Shown: positions 1 to 7,963 of the stretch, piece by piece
Layout: every line of letters begins with the position of its first letter
Numbering within the stretch: the first letter of the stretch is position 1
NCBI GenBank assembly: GCA_902788095.1
Contig: CADAIT010000007.1
Coordinates: forward strand, 1 to 64,000
Length of the DNA: 64,000 nt
Source: an uncultured Bacteroidia bacterium
GTDB taxonomy: Bacteria > Bacteroidota > Bacteroidia > Bacteroidales > UBA932
Direction: 5' to 3'
Position numbers and translations under genes: made by a program
The notes under the pieces: generated by a model
The model's input: the letters and a program-made list of their open reading frames with translations, nothing else
Told to the model about the DNA's origin: nothing
The model's database searches: none

Positions 1-31
1 GTTATACCCCCAGGAGCTTTTCCTCACAACA

Positions 32-766
32 TCAAAAAGTTTCCAGGACGGCGGAGAGGGTGTTCATTCCGCTGTTTGACAAGGGAATCTCCACCGTGCT
101 GCTATCTTGTGACATAAGCGTGCAACTGTGTTGGCGCTGGTTGATGCTTCTGACTTTTTCGATATTGATGATTGTGCAGCGGTCAACCCTGACGAAGCGG
201 CCTTTGCCCTGGAGTCTCCCTTCCAGCGACAGCAGGTTTTCAAGAACCAGGTAATTCCCTTCGAAAGAGATTAGGGTAGCGTAATTGCCTTCGGCCTTGA
301 AACCAGCGATATCATCGACCATCAGGAAGAGTTTACTGTTGACCGATTTAAACGACATTTTTTCCGTAGGCTCCGGCAGGTTGGCGATCCGGGCCCTGTC
401 CACTGCTTTGGCGATGGCGTGCGCAAGTTCCGCTTTGCCGATGGGTTTCAGCAAATAATCCACGGCCGACAGTTTGATGGCGCTCATCAGGTACTCCCGG
501 TCCGAATAGGCCGTTGTGAAAATCACGTAGGGAAGCGGAATGGTCTGACGCAACTCTTCCAGCAGACGGATGGAATCCCTGCCTCCCAGTTGGATATCCA
601 GGAAAAGCAGATCCGGCCTGTGTCGGAGTATGCTCTCCAGGGCCGACTGGTAATTGTCACAGTCATCCACTACTTCCAGTTGCACGCTGTGTTCCTCCAA
701 TTTTTGAAGGAGCGTCAGTAGCGGCAGGCGCTCGTCTTCCACAACAATCGTTTTCAGTCTTTTCAT
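32..766 (-). CDS. LytTR-family response regulator
   Basis: A 244-residue cytoplasmic response regulator. The receiver domain covers about residues 5-125, with the acidic pair near residues 10-12, the phospho-acceptor Asp at about residue 57 (in LLFLDIQLGG) and the conserved Lys in YLLKPIG. A LytTR DNA-binding domain covers about residues 140-240 (FKAEGNYATL, GRFVRVDRCTIIN). It lies just downstream of the propeller histidine kinase on the same strand, 30 bases away, so the two form a LytS/LytT-like pair. The start overlaps the stop of an 8-codon upstream reading frame in an ATGA arrangement created by a 23-bp tandem duplication. Its target genes cannot be told from the sequence; the lipoprotein upstream in the same cluster is one candidate. 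Confidence 0.93.
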   Translation of the reverse strand: MKRLKTIVVEDERLPLLTLLQKLEEHSVQLEVVDDCDNYQSALESILRHRPDLLFLDIQLGGRDSIRLLEELRQTIPLPYVIFTTAYSDREYLMSAIKLSAVDYLLKPIGKAELAHAIAKAVDRARIANLPEPTEKMSFKSVNSKLFLMVDDIAGFKAEGNYATLISFEGNYLVLENLLSLEGRLQGKGRFVRVDRCTIINIEKVRSINQRQHSCTLMSQDSSTVEIPLSNSGMNTLSAVLETF

Positions 767-805
767 GGCAATCTCAATACATTTTTCATGGCAATCTCAA
801 TACAT
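761..805. repeat. 23-bp tandem duplication at the regulator start
   Basis: Two head-to-tail copies of a segment containing CATGGCAATCTCAATACAT lie at about 761-782 and 784-805. On the minus strand the leftmost copy holds the response-regulator ATG (766-764). The other copy supplies an extra ATG at 789, opening an 8-codon frame that ends in TGA overlapping the regulator ATG. Confidence 0.85.
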
Positions 806-3394
806 GTAGTCCAGCGGGACCCAGGTTTCGAAACAGGTACCGGCAGGATGGCCGTCGGCATCGAACAGATCCTGTACCTCCTGCTCAATCTTATGGACAT
901 TGCTCTCGTTATACAGGTCAATCTGCTGCCGGAGTATTTTCAATCCCTGTCCAGTAGAATAGCCCCCGGTGCGGGTTGCCTCGGTGCGTCCGATTCCATC
1001 ATCCTCTACCTTCACCAGCACACCCTCGACGCCGCATCGCCGCTGCACGGCAACGGCCACCTCAATGGTGCCGACACCTTTTTTGGAAGCGATGCCGTGT
1101 TTGACAGCATTCTGGCAATAGGTATGAAGGAGCATCGTGGGCAGCCGGGTCGTGGGGTCCACGAGCGGGTCCACATGAATCCTGAACTGCAGGCGGTCGC
1201 CGTAGCGCAGCTTCTCCAACTCAAGATAGCCCTTGATATATTCCACTTCGGCCGATACCGGCCGCGACGGAAGGTCAATGTCGGCGAGGGTGCGGCTCGT
1301 GAAATCCGAATAGAGTTTCAGGTAATGGGAGGCCTCGTCGGCCGATTTGTTCAGCACATAATACTCGATGCCGGAAAGAACATTGGAGTGGAAATGCGGG
1401 ATGGATTTCAGGCGAATAGCCTGGAGTTGAAGCTCCTTCAGCTTCTTTTCCCGTTCAATTGCAGCCACCTTCCTGCCAGCCAGGCGTCGTGCCGTGCGGC
1501 GGGCCACCAGCCAGGCGCCAAGCGAGAGAGCCCCTGTAAACAGGAGTACGGCCCACCACTGCTGCCACCAGGGGCGGGGGATGGGAATAACCGTTGATAA
1601 CTGATTGTCGGTCAGAAGAGCCGCCGGACGGAAGGAAATCATTTCTTCAAGTCCTGCGAGCCAGAGTGTTCCGTCTTCGGCTTCTGCCATGGAGCCCATG
1701 AGCGGCTCGATGGTGGTGAACCCGCTCCGGCTGTCGAACCAGTGGATGTCGCCGGCAGAGCCATCCGCGTTCAGTCTGGCAACCAGCAGACCGTCGATGG
1801 CCGCTACGACTAAGTAGCCCTCCGTCGAAATGTGTACGGAGCGAATTTCGTGCCCGTGAAGGGCGGACGCCAGTTCTGTCATCGGGCGGATCTCTTCGCC
1901 GGAGATGACAAAGAGTTCGTCACCCAGGGCATAACAGACAATACCGTCGGCGCCGGAAGCCATCGCGGTAACGACCGGTGTAGTGGGCGTGCTGAGCACC
2001 TTCCTGACGGAAATGCTGCCCGAAGTCCCCGTCAGGCAGTAAAGCCCGGGATTGCCACTCACCCAGAGCCGTCCGTCCATTCCGGGGGCGGCGCACCAGG
2101 GGCGGACAATCTCCGTTGTGAGGGTATCCAGATAGCGGCGCTCCGGATCCCATGCCAGGATGCTGCGGGAAGCACCTATGATGAGCCGTTTCCCGGCGGC
2201 GGCGACGAAGCGGTAGCGGTCTTCGGGAAGGCCCAGCCATTGCACCCGGCGTCCCTGTACGCAGGCAACGTCCCTGCCTCCGGCCAGATAGGTCTTATCG
2301 CCGATGACGGCAGCCCAGGGTTCATAGTAATCGGCTTCGCTTTCAGCGGCAAGCTCCCCGTCCACCAGCACCTTGCCGTTCAGCGTTCCCATCACCAGAT
2401 GCCCGTCCGAGACGGCCGTTGCCCGGACGATATCGTTCCGGTCCAGGAGGCGAGTCCTGGTGAAACCACAGTGGTAGAAGCAGTAGAGGCCCTGATAGGT
2501 GGCCGCCCAGAGGCGGTCCCAGCGGTCGATGAATAGCTCCCGGATGAGGTTGAAGCCCGATGCAAGCTGCCGAAGTGCTACCCCGTCGAATCGCCAGATA
2601 GTATGGGCGTCGGCAATGAAAAGGTCTCCTTTGTGGTCCCGGCGGACGGATAGACCTTGGTCGGGCGCATCGAAATGGTGTTCTGCGACAAGGGTAAGAC
2701 TTTCAGGACCAACTCGGTAGATGCCGTCGCCGGAAAGGGCCACGAGGTCCTCTCCGGTGCGGATGAGCGAGAAGACGTCGGGCTTGCCGGAGACTTTTTC
2801 TGTTTTCCCGTCGCGGGCACGGAAAAGGCCCTGTGGAGTGGGAATATAAATTCCGGACGTGTCGATGTACAGCTTCCGGTCCGGCGTCATGTCGTCCAGA
2901 AGAGGGGACTCCAGCACGGTTACCATTCCTCCGGCGGTCAGGCGGCTGAGCCGGCGTCCGCGTTCCTGCCGGTCTTCAAGAAGGATGTGGTCGAAAGGCA
3001 AGTCCGCGGCATTCAGGTTATTGAGTAGTCTCTGCCCTGAAAGGTCTATCTGCGACTGCTTCAAGCGGTCTCCCCGGACGCTCCACTGCCGCACGAAACC
3101 CATGGCGCGCACCTCGTCGCCTACCTGGGAAAAGCGGACGATGTTTTCCCGCCGTCCGCCCAGGAAGGGTGTAAGGTTCCGGCCGTCGTAGCGAACGAAG
3201 CCCGAGAGGGTGCCGACATAGATGTACCCCTCCGTATCCTGCCAGATGGTCTCCGTCTGCATCTGCGGAAGGCCGTCGATGGTAGTAAAACGCCTGAAAC
3301 TGAGACTGCTTTCCCACATCGGCACTGCTCCTGCCCCCTGCAGGAACGTCAGGAGGCAGAGCAGCGGGAGAAGGTATCGGTTGCCTTTGCGCAT
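797..3394 (-). CDS. Two-component propeller sensor histidine kinase (LytS-type)
   Basis: An 865-residue membrane sensor kinase. A signal peptide at residues 1-25 is followed by a periplasmic beta-propeller of two-component-regulator type to about residue 590 (repeats such as DGLPQMQTETIWQDTEG and DRWDRLWAATYQGLYCF). A transmembrane helix follows (WAVLLFTGALSLGAWLV), then a His_kinase (LytS-like) region with IPHFHSNVLSGIEYYV in place of the usual NPHFLFN, and an HATPase with VEDDGIGR. The ATG at 3394 is preferred over the in-frame GTG at 3427 because TATCTTCG, a -7-like box, lies between them. It overlaps nothing and precedes its response regulator. The periplasmic ligand is unknown. Confidence 0.88.
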   Translation of the reverse strand: MRKGNRYLLPLLCLLTFLQGAGAVPMWESSLSFRRFTTIDGLPQMQTETIWQDTEGYIYVGTLSGFVRYDGRNLTPFLGGRRENIVRFSQVGDEVRAMGFVRQWSVRGDRLKQSQIDLSGQRLLNNLNAADLPFDHILLEDRQERGRRLSRLTAGGMVTVLESPLLDDMTPDRKLYIDTSGIYIPTPQGLFRARDGKTEKVSGKPDVFSLIRTGEDLVALSGDGIYRVGPESLTLVAEHHFDAPDQGLSVRRDHKGDLFIADAHTIWRFDGVALRQLASGFNLIRELFIDRWDRLWAATYQGLYCFYHCGFTRTRLLDRNDIVRATAVSDGHLVMGTLNGKVLVDGELAAESEADYYEPWAAVIGDKTYLAGGRDVACVQGRRVQWLGLPEDRYRFVAAAGKRLIIGASRSILAWDPERRYLDTLTTEIVRPWCAAPGMDGRLWVSGNPGLYCLTGTSGSISVRKVLSTPTTPVVTAMASGADGIVCYALGDELFVISGEEIRPMTELASALHGHEIRSVHISTEGYLVVAAIDGLLVARLNADGSAGDIHWFDSRSGFTTIEPLMGSMAEAEDGTLWLAGLEEMISFRPAALLTDNQLSTVIPIPRPWWQQWWAVLLFTGALSLGAWLVARRTARRLAGRKVAAIEREKKLKELQLQAIRLKSIPHFHSNVLSGIEYYVLNKSADEASHYLKLYSDFTSRTLADIDLPSRPVSAEVEYIKGYLELEKLRYGDRLQFRIHVDPLVDPTTRLPTMLLHTYCQNAVKHGIASKKGVGTIEVAVAVQRRCGVEGVLVKVEDDGIGRTEATRTGGYSTGQGLKILRQQIDLYNESNVHKIEQEVQDLFDADGHPAGTCFETWVPLDYMY

Positions 3395-3423
3395 CAATAG
3401 CGAAGATACGCAATTATTTCCAA

Positions 3424-4824
3424 TCACTGTATATAAACCGGACGTACAGACAGTCCGTAAGCACGTTCCATCCGGGATGTCGAAGGGGAAGAATAAATGC
3501 TGTTCGAAAACTTGAACGTATTCGCAAAGGAGGATGACGTCCAGGATGTCTGGTCAATCTGGCCGGACCAGTAATAACCATAACCGCCATCCTGGCGTGT
3601 ATCGTCTTTGTAATATCCGCCTACCGGAAGGAAAATGAACCGGCCGGTGTATCCGTCAATTTTGCTGAGGAAGGTATATCCCCATCTTCCATATGCACCG
3701 GATAAAATCGCCTCTGTGTTGGCGCTGTTAAGAAGGTCGTTGAAATCATTGAGGCTTGGCGTCCGCCATTTTTCGCCCAGGGCAGAGGTCGCAGCGTCGT
3801 CTTCCGGCAGCAGGGATGCCAGCCCGTCTACAACGCCTTGATCGGGGCGGTCCGGGTCATATTTCGTAATCCATGAGTAGGAGCCATATGCATAGTTGTC
3901 CCAGGAGTATGAGGTCTTGGTTGACGTCTCTGCCCAGGCATAGTAGTTTCCAGACTCGCCGGGGCTGCTTGCTCCGAGATTTTTCGTTCCCCAGCAGACG
4001 GATTTGCCGTCCCGGACTATTCCAAGGTCAACATAATCGGGCATCGACCGCAGGCTTACGTTTACGCCGTAATTCTTGCCGTTTTCCACTTGCGCGCGCT
4101 TGGCAGCTATATAATAGAAGCCGTTCGCATCCTTGGCTAGAAACAGGAAAATGGATTTTTGCGCTTCCAGGGTGGACATGGCCACATAAACGTTCTGGGT
4201 CGCCTCTTCGGGATTCACTTCGATAAAACTGTAATTGGAGCTGTACCCCGGTCGCACATATGTCTTTAAGTTGGAACAAATGACGGACACGTAATTGATG
4301 ACCCTGTCAAAAGTGAATTTGACAATGCTTATCTTGCTTTCGAAGTTGACTGTATTCTCTTCGAAAACGACTTCCGTTCCGTTCACGTTCTTTACGGTGA
4401 CGGTCGCTTCGGCCATATCGTGGTTCTTGGCCAAATCTGCCAGAGTGCCTTTCTGCGAGCGCAGGTTCAAGAGATTCTCACCCTTCTGGAGGTACCGCAA
4501 AGTATAGGTTTTACCTGCGGTCATCGCTTTGGTAACCGTGCCGGAAAGCGTGGTGACCGTACCGCTGCTTTCTGCTGTCATCTGTCCGAAGGTGTTGCTG
4601 CTGTTGCAGATATAGACAACGTCGCCGGCCTCCCATGCTGCGCTTATCGTATTGCCGCTCTCGCTCAAAGCCTTCGTCCCGTTACTTGTGGAGGCTTGGA
4701 TGCTAACTTTCCATTCCCGTGGCGATTCTTTCGGTTCGGAACTTGTTTCGGGCTCTATCTTGCCGCACCCTGTCAATATCACAGCAAATGCAAGGGTCCG
4801 GATTAAGGTATAGTACTTTTTCAT
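3424..4824 (-). CDS. Lipoprotein with C-terminal FISUMP-like domain
   Basis: A 466-residue predicted lipoprotein with lipobox VILTGC. The N-terminal half looks fimbrillin-like (SESGNTISAAWEAGDVVYI). The C-terminal 200 residues match the Fibrobacter/Bacteroidales paralogous domain, with YVDLGI, VCWGTKNLGAS, YYAWAETSTKTSYSW, KWRTPSLNDFNDLL and SLSVRPV at the end. Such proteins are usually exported and surface-associated, but their function is not known. The ATG at 4824 follows a strong GGAGG ribosome-binding site; an upstream in-frame start at 4839 would place that site inside the gene. Its stop lies about 30 bases before the sensor kinase start, so it may be cotranscribed with the sensor-regulator pair. 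Confidence 0.75.
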   Translation of the reverse strand: MKKYYTLIRTLAFAVILTGCGKIEPETSSEPKESPREWKVSIQASTSNGTKALSESGNTISAAWEAGDVVYICNSSNTFGQMTAESSGTVTTLSGTVTKAMTAGKTYTLRYLQKGENLLNLRSQKGTLADLAKNHDMAEATVTVKNVNGTEVVFEENTVNFESKISIVKFTFDRVINYVSVICSNLKTYVRPGYSSNYSFIEVNPEEATQNVYVAMSTLEAQKSIFLFLAKDANGFYYIAAKRAQVENGKNYGVNVSLRSMPDYVDLGIVRDGKSVCWGTKNLGASSPGESGNYYAWAETSTKTSYSWDNYAYGSYSWITKYDPDRPDQGVVDGLASLLPEDDAATSALGEKWRTPSLNDFNDLLNSANTEAILSGAYGRWGYTFLSKIDGYTGRFIFLPVGGYYKDDTRQDGGYGYYWSGQIDQTSWTSSSFANTFKFSNSIYSSPSTSRMERAYGLSVRPVYIQ

Positions 4825-5139
4825 ATCAAGTCCTCCCACTCGTTACCATCGAAAATATAATTATGAATTGTCCCTTCCAGCATGGAAGCATCCAGGACAG
4901 GATTCTCCATCTGAACAATATGAACTGCTACAGAGGGAGAAACATAAATGTTTTTTTCTTTCCTTTCCATAAAAAGCGGCATTTTTTTTAGCGAAATTTA
5001 TGGAATATCTCCCATAAACGAATGCTTTGAAGGGACTCATTTGACGAAACAGGGGTTCCCGATGACGAAAGTGCCCATCTGAATGACAAAAATCCAGCAT
5101 GATTGATCGGGAAATACCTTCTGCCCCGTAAAAAGAAAG

Positions 5140-5172
5140 GTCCCAAGGCGTCCAAATAGCCTTGGGACCTGT
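5140..5172 (-). terminator. Strong hairpin terminator
   Basis: The arms AGGTCCCAAGGC and GCCTTGGGACCT form a perfect 12-bp stem with a 9-base loop. On the minus strand the stem is followed by TTCTTTTTAC, as expected of an intrinsic terminator or attenuator ahead of the lipoprotein gene. Confidence 0.75.
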
Positions 5173-5192
5173 TTCACAGACATCAATGGTAA

Positions 5193-5231
5193 CTATTCTT
5201 TAAGACCTTTCTTGATGTCTCTAAGATTCAT
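5193..5231 (-). CDS. Possible 12-residue leader peptide
   Basis: The minus strand reads ATG AAT CTT AGA GAC ATC AAG AAA GGT CTT AAA GAA TAG, encoding MNLRDIKKGLKE. It has an AAAGGAT ribosome-binding site and a TATCTTTG promoter box 24 bases upstream, and a perfect terminator hairpin 21 bases downstream. A promoter, tiny frame and terminator in this order could be an attenuator for the downstream lipoprotein, a small peptide gene, or a decayed gene end. A diverged copy of the same 51 bases lies at about 7809-7859. Function unknown. Confidence 0.3.
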   Translation of the reverse strand: MNLRDIKKGLKE

Positions 5232-5254
5232 ATCCTTTGTGAATTAATTCGGTG

Positions 5255-5262
5255 CAAAGATA
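5255..5262 (-). promoter_or_regulatory. -7 promoter box (TATCTTTG)
   Basis: Read on the minus strand this is TATCTTTG, matching the Bacteroidota TAnnTTTG consensus, with a TTG about 22 bases upstream. It would drive the small frame at 5231-5193. Confidence 0.55.
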
Positions 5263-5283
5263 CGAATTTAATTTGAAACAGCA

Positions 5284-5673
5284 TCAAATCCGGGGTTTTT
5301 GGATGATGCGGATGATAAGGGAAATGAAATAAATAATCAGACCGTAAAAGGTGCTTATCATGGCCATCCGAAGACCGCCGCAGATAACGGGGAAACTGAC
5401 GTCCCCCATCGTCTGAATGGCTCCGAACATCTGATAAAGCCCGAGAAGAGTCCAGAATACGGAAACGGCCAGCGCTCCCAGACCGATTTCCCTCACCCAT
5501 CCGGGTGCTTTCCAGGCTGCCAGGAGCAGGGCTATCAGAAGCAGGGTCAGCACAATCATTCCCGGGACGCCGCCCTCTACGAAATACTGGGAGACAGACC
5601 AATCGGCCTGCTCGACGGTTACAGGGTGCGAGACTCCCAGAGAGTCCACGACATAATAGGTTTCTACTTTCAT
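5284..5673 (-). CDS. Small TolQ/ExbB/MotA-like membrane protein
   Basis: A 129-residue membrane protein with about four hydrophobic segments. The N-terminus (about 30 residues) is soluble. The segments follow in the order GMIVLTLLLIALLLAAW, IGLGALAVSVFWTLLGLYQM and GGLRMAMISTFYGLIIYFIS. The last two resemble the paired helices of MotA/TolQ/ExbB proton-channel proteins, where a conserved Gly-Leu-x-x-Ala-x-x-x-T-x-x-Gly pattern is typical. It is much shorter than ExbB or TolQ (about 230 residues) and has no ExbD/TolR partner nearby, so the assignment is tentative. A minus-strand TAACTTTG box lies at 5706-5699. Confidence 0.6.
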   Translation of the reverse strand: MKVETYYVVDSLGVSHPVTVEQADWSVSQYFVEGGVPGMIVLTLLLIALLLAAWKAPGWVREIGLGALAVSVFWTLLGLYQMFGAIQTMGDVSFPVICGGLRMAMISTFYGLIIYFISLIIRIIQKPRI

Positions 5674-5698
5674 AAAACGTAATTTTAAAGTCCTGTGG

Positions 5699-5706
5699 CA
5701 AAGTTA
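5699..5706 (-). promoter_or_regulatory. -7 promoter box (TAACTTTG)
   Basis: A TAACTTTG sequence on the minus strand 25 bases before the ATG of the small membrane protein matches the Bacteroidota -7 consensus. Confidence 0.6.
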
Positions 5707-5802
5707 GATAATAAAAGAACTCCGGCCAATGTAGAAACCCTTTCCAGGACTGCTGAATCCTTCTCTCTCTCCTTAGGACTTGCCGATAAGCGGCAAAACC
5801 TT

Positions 5803-5810
5803 TAAATTTG
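5803..5810 (+). promoter_or_regulatory. -7 promoter box (TAAATTTG), leaderless spacing
   Basis: TAAATTTG lies only 6 bases before the ATG at 5817, so transcription would begin at or next to the start codon. Confidence 0.5.
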
Positions 5811-5816
5811 CGTATC

Positions 5817-6623
5817 ATGAAAGCCGCTGGAAGGATAGCATATTGGATGGTTGCTCTGGGCCTGCTTATCGCGATGCTGGTCAGCCTGGATTATCAGGCA
5901 GACCAGGCTGCTTTGATTTCCTTGGTTTTCGGCCCTTGCGCCATTGCATTGGAGTTTTGGATGCCGAAGGCCAGAAAGCCGATAGATAAAGTCTATTTAT
6001 CCCTGGCTGTCTTGGTTACCGTCACGCTGCTAATCCTGGTTCTTCATCACAGTCTCTGGACCACCATGACCCAGGACGGTTTTATTTCCACGCAGAAAGA
6101 GGTTTCGCCGATGCTGGTCAATCCGGCATTCTTGGGTGTTATCCTGACCGCTTTGGCTGTCGGAGACTATTTCTGGGGAAAGTGGCTTGGCGGAAGATTC
6201 CGGGAGGAGAATCCCTCCATTACCTTTTACTCGGACCGGAAAAGCGTCACGCTGCCGGTCAAGGAGATTGCCTACGTCGAATCCAACGATACGGAGGTCC
6301 ATGTCGTTACCTTGGATGGAAAATTGTACAGGAACAAAACCGGCATCAGCCAATGGGAGAACCTGCTTGGTGAGCCCTTTATACGGATACATCGTTCTTA
6401 TCTCGTCAATGCCGACATAGCCGTTTTGTCATCACCGGACAGCATCCTGGTTTCAGGCAAGGAACTCCCTGTTTCCAGAAAATACAAAGACACCGTCCGG
6501 ACAGCATTCGAAGCGCTGCGGGATGACCAAGGAGATGCCGAGGTTGCCAAAACTGCCCTTCCCGAAACCAGAAGAACAAGAAAACAGGCAAAAAAGTCAG
6601 ACTTACCCAAGAACTCGCTTTAG
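5817..6623 (+). CDS. Membrane-bound LytTR transcription regulator
   Basis: A 268-residue protein with four predicted transmembrane helices in residues 5-125 (IAYWMVALGLLIAMLVSL, ALISLVFGPCAIALEFW, LAVLVTVTLLILVLHHSLW, FLGVILTALAVGDYFWG). A LytTR DNA-binding domain follows at about residues 135-235 (SVTLPVKEIAYVESNDTEV, FIRIHRSYLVN). There is no receiver domain, so it is not a standard response regulator; membrane-tethered LytTR proteins of this kind are found in Bacteroidota and other phyla. The ATG at 5817 is chosen over an in-frame TTG at 5808 because the -7 box covers 5803-5810. Its 3' end overlaps the convergent ATPase gene by 21 bases. Confidence 0.85.
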   Translation: MKAAGRIAYWMVALGLLIAMLVSLDYQADQAALISLVFGPCAIALEFWMPKARKPIDKVYLSLAVLVTVTLLILVLHHSLWTTMTQDGFISTQKEVSPMLVNPAFLGVILTALAVGDYFWGKWLGGRFREENPSITFYSDRKSVTLPVKEIAYVESNDTEVHVVTLDGKLYRNKTGISQWENLLGEPFIRIHRSYLVNADIAVLSSPDSILVSGKELPVSRKYKDTVRTAFEALRDDQGDAEVAKTALPETRRTRKQAKKSDLPKNSL

Positions 6624-7727
6624 CCACAGTTTGAGTACAGGATCTCCAAGCACCATCCCTTCGGTCGTTATGTCTACCAATTCCCTGTCGATCATAGATT
6701 GCTTCAGCCGGGTGATGTTGGAGGGCGAGCCAAGATTGTATGACTCCCTGACATCTGCCTCTCCGTATCCACTGGTTATCCCGTCCATTACCGCTTTCAA
6801 GAAATTAAGTTGATAGGTGGTGAGCGACTGTGTCTGCTCGATGAATACCGTATTGTTTTGCGCAAGCAAATCTTCTACCGCCCTTTCAAAGGAGGTATCG
6901 TCCACCTCCTTTTCTGACAGAAGCAATACTGAATAGGCCAATTGCTGCACATAAGATGACTGATATTGGACTGTATCACAAATCTTCGCAACATAGTCTT
7001 CCGAAATATGCTTACCGAAACATTCAAAACGTCCCTGAATATATGGAATCCACGTTTGCAGCGGAATAGGTTCCAAGTTGAGGATTTCACCGAACTTATA
7101 GAAAGGGTAACTCTTTTTTTGGAACAGTCGTGTCATCAGATGCAGGCGGCTGCCGTATAGACAATAAGACACATGCTTCTGGCGCTGCCAGACACTCCTG
7201 AGCCTCTTCTGAACAGCCAATGAATCCGGGAACTCTCCTACCTGCTGAAACTCATCTATACAGAGGACCAGTTCGCATCCTTTCCTTTGCGCAATTTTTT
7301 CCGGGAGAGAAAGTACTTCTTCGGGTGCATGCGTTTTAGGGGTGATACCCAAAGAAACGGAATACTCAGAGCCAGGCTCTGGTGCAACGGAAATCTTCGG
7401 GGTTAACCTCTCTATGAATCCTTTCGCCAGATCTTTCCATTCATCGATTTTTGAGGCAGTCTGCTTTAGAATCGCCGATGAGAACGTATTATAAAAATCA
7501 TACTCGCTTCTGCAAGCGAAGATATCCATCTGTACAATAATACGCTCTTTCCCCGAAGCACCTCTTGCAACGCGATTCACTAACGAAGTCTTTCCCCAGC
7601 GTCTGGGAGACATCAAAACAGTATTAACACCATACCTGAAGTTGGCTTCAAGACGGGCCGATTCTTTTTCCCTGCCGATGAAATAGGGAACGTCTGCCGG
7701 TACACCGAAAACAAATGGTTGCTGCAT
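6603..7727 (-). CDS. AAA-type ATPase of the archaeal ATPase family
   Basis: A 374-residue cytoplasmic ATPase. Residues 1-20 carry the family signature VPYFIGREKE, followed by a Walker A in SPRRWGKTSLV, a Walker B in LVLCIDEFQQV and a C-terminal winged-helix-like region (LNFLKAVMDGI, GSPSNITRLKQSMIDRELV). This matches the ATPase families often labelled archaeal ATPase/AAA_34, whose members are common, mobile and functionally undefined in Bacteroidota. The ATG at 7727 gives MQQPFVFGVPADVPYF, which fits the family start; the frame is open 84 bases further upstream without family similarity. It is convergent with the LytTR gene. Confidence 0.8.
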   Translation of the reverse strand: MQQPFVFGVPADVPYFIGREKESARLEANFRYGVNTVLMSPRRWGKTSLVNRVARGASGKERIIVQMDIFACRSEYDFYNTFSSAILKQTASKIDEWKDLAKGFIERLTPKISVAPEPGSEYSVSLGITPKTHAPEEVLSLPEKIAQRKGCELVLCIDEFQQVGEFPDSLAVQKRLRSVWQRQKHVSYCLYGSRLHLMTRLFQKKSYPFYKFGEILNLEPIPLQTWIPYIQGRFECFGKHISEDYVAKICDTVQYQSSYVQQLAYSVLLLSEKEVDDTSFERAVEDLLAQNNTVFIEQTQSLTTYQLNFLKAVMDGITSGYGEADVRESYNLGSPSNITRLKQSMIDRELVDITTEGMVLGDPVLKLWLKRVLG

Positions 7728-7808
7728 GTTTTTGCATTTTTGCAAAAGTACGATTATTTTCGGTATTACACAAGGTTGTATAATACAAATCTGTGTAAAA
7801 CGCAGCAT

Positions 7809-7859
7809 CAATCATTACAATTCTTTATTGTCCTTCTTGATGTCTCTGAAAGATAGTGT
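7809..7859 (-). repeat. Diverged copy of the 5181-5231 segment
   Basis: On the minus strand this stretch shares AGAGACATCAAGAA, AAAGAAT and ATTGATG at the same spacing with the small-frame region at 5181-5231, roughly 37 of 51 bases by eye. In frame it reads SFRDIKKDNKEL-stop, against NLRDIKKGLKE-stop in the other copy. It lies about 80 bases upstream of the ATPase start. Confidence 0.45.
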
Positions 7860-7909
7860 TTTTTGTTGAACAATGATACGGGGTGCGGAATCCGGCCAAT
7901 CAAACGGAA

Positions 7910-7939
7910 TCCCCGGAAGCCGCAAAAGACTTCCGGGGA
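7910..7939 (-). terminator. Hairpin after the fimbrillin-like gene
   Basis: A perfect 10-bp stem (TCCCCGGAAG / CTTCCGGGGA) with a 10-base loop lies 24 bases beyond the stop of the fimbrillin-like gene. There is no clear T run after it, so it may be a weak terminator or an mRNA 3' stabiliser. Confidence 0.5.
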
Positions 7940-7963
7940 GATTTCCAGCACTTTTGACGACGC

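Larger units (their letters stand above)
4825..5283. other. Intergenic region with a leader-like small gene
   Basis: This 459-base stretch has no long gene. It holds, on the minus strand, a -7 box, a 12-codon reading frame and a strong terminator-like hairpin (listed separately). I see nothing else in 4840-5135. Confidence 0.6.

Noticed and set aside
32-4824. Regulator of a polysaccharide locus at the left end
   Set aside because: There is no SusC/D pair or carbohydrate enzyme within the first 5 kb, so the target of the LytTR pair is left open.
5181-5231. RiPP or bacteriocin precursor
   Set aside because: The frame is only 12 codons and lacks a core or a double-Gly leader, and there are no maturation genes nearby.
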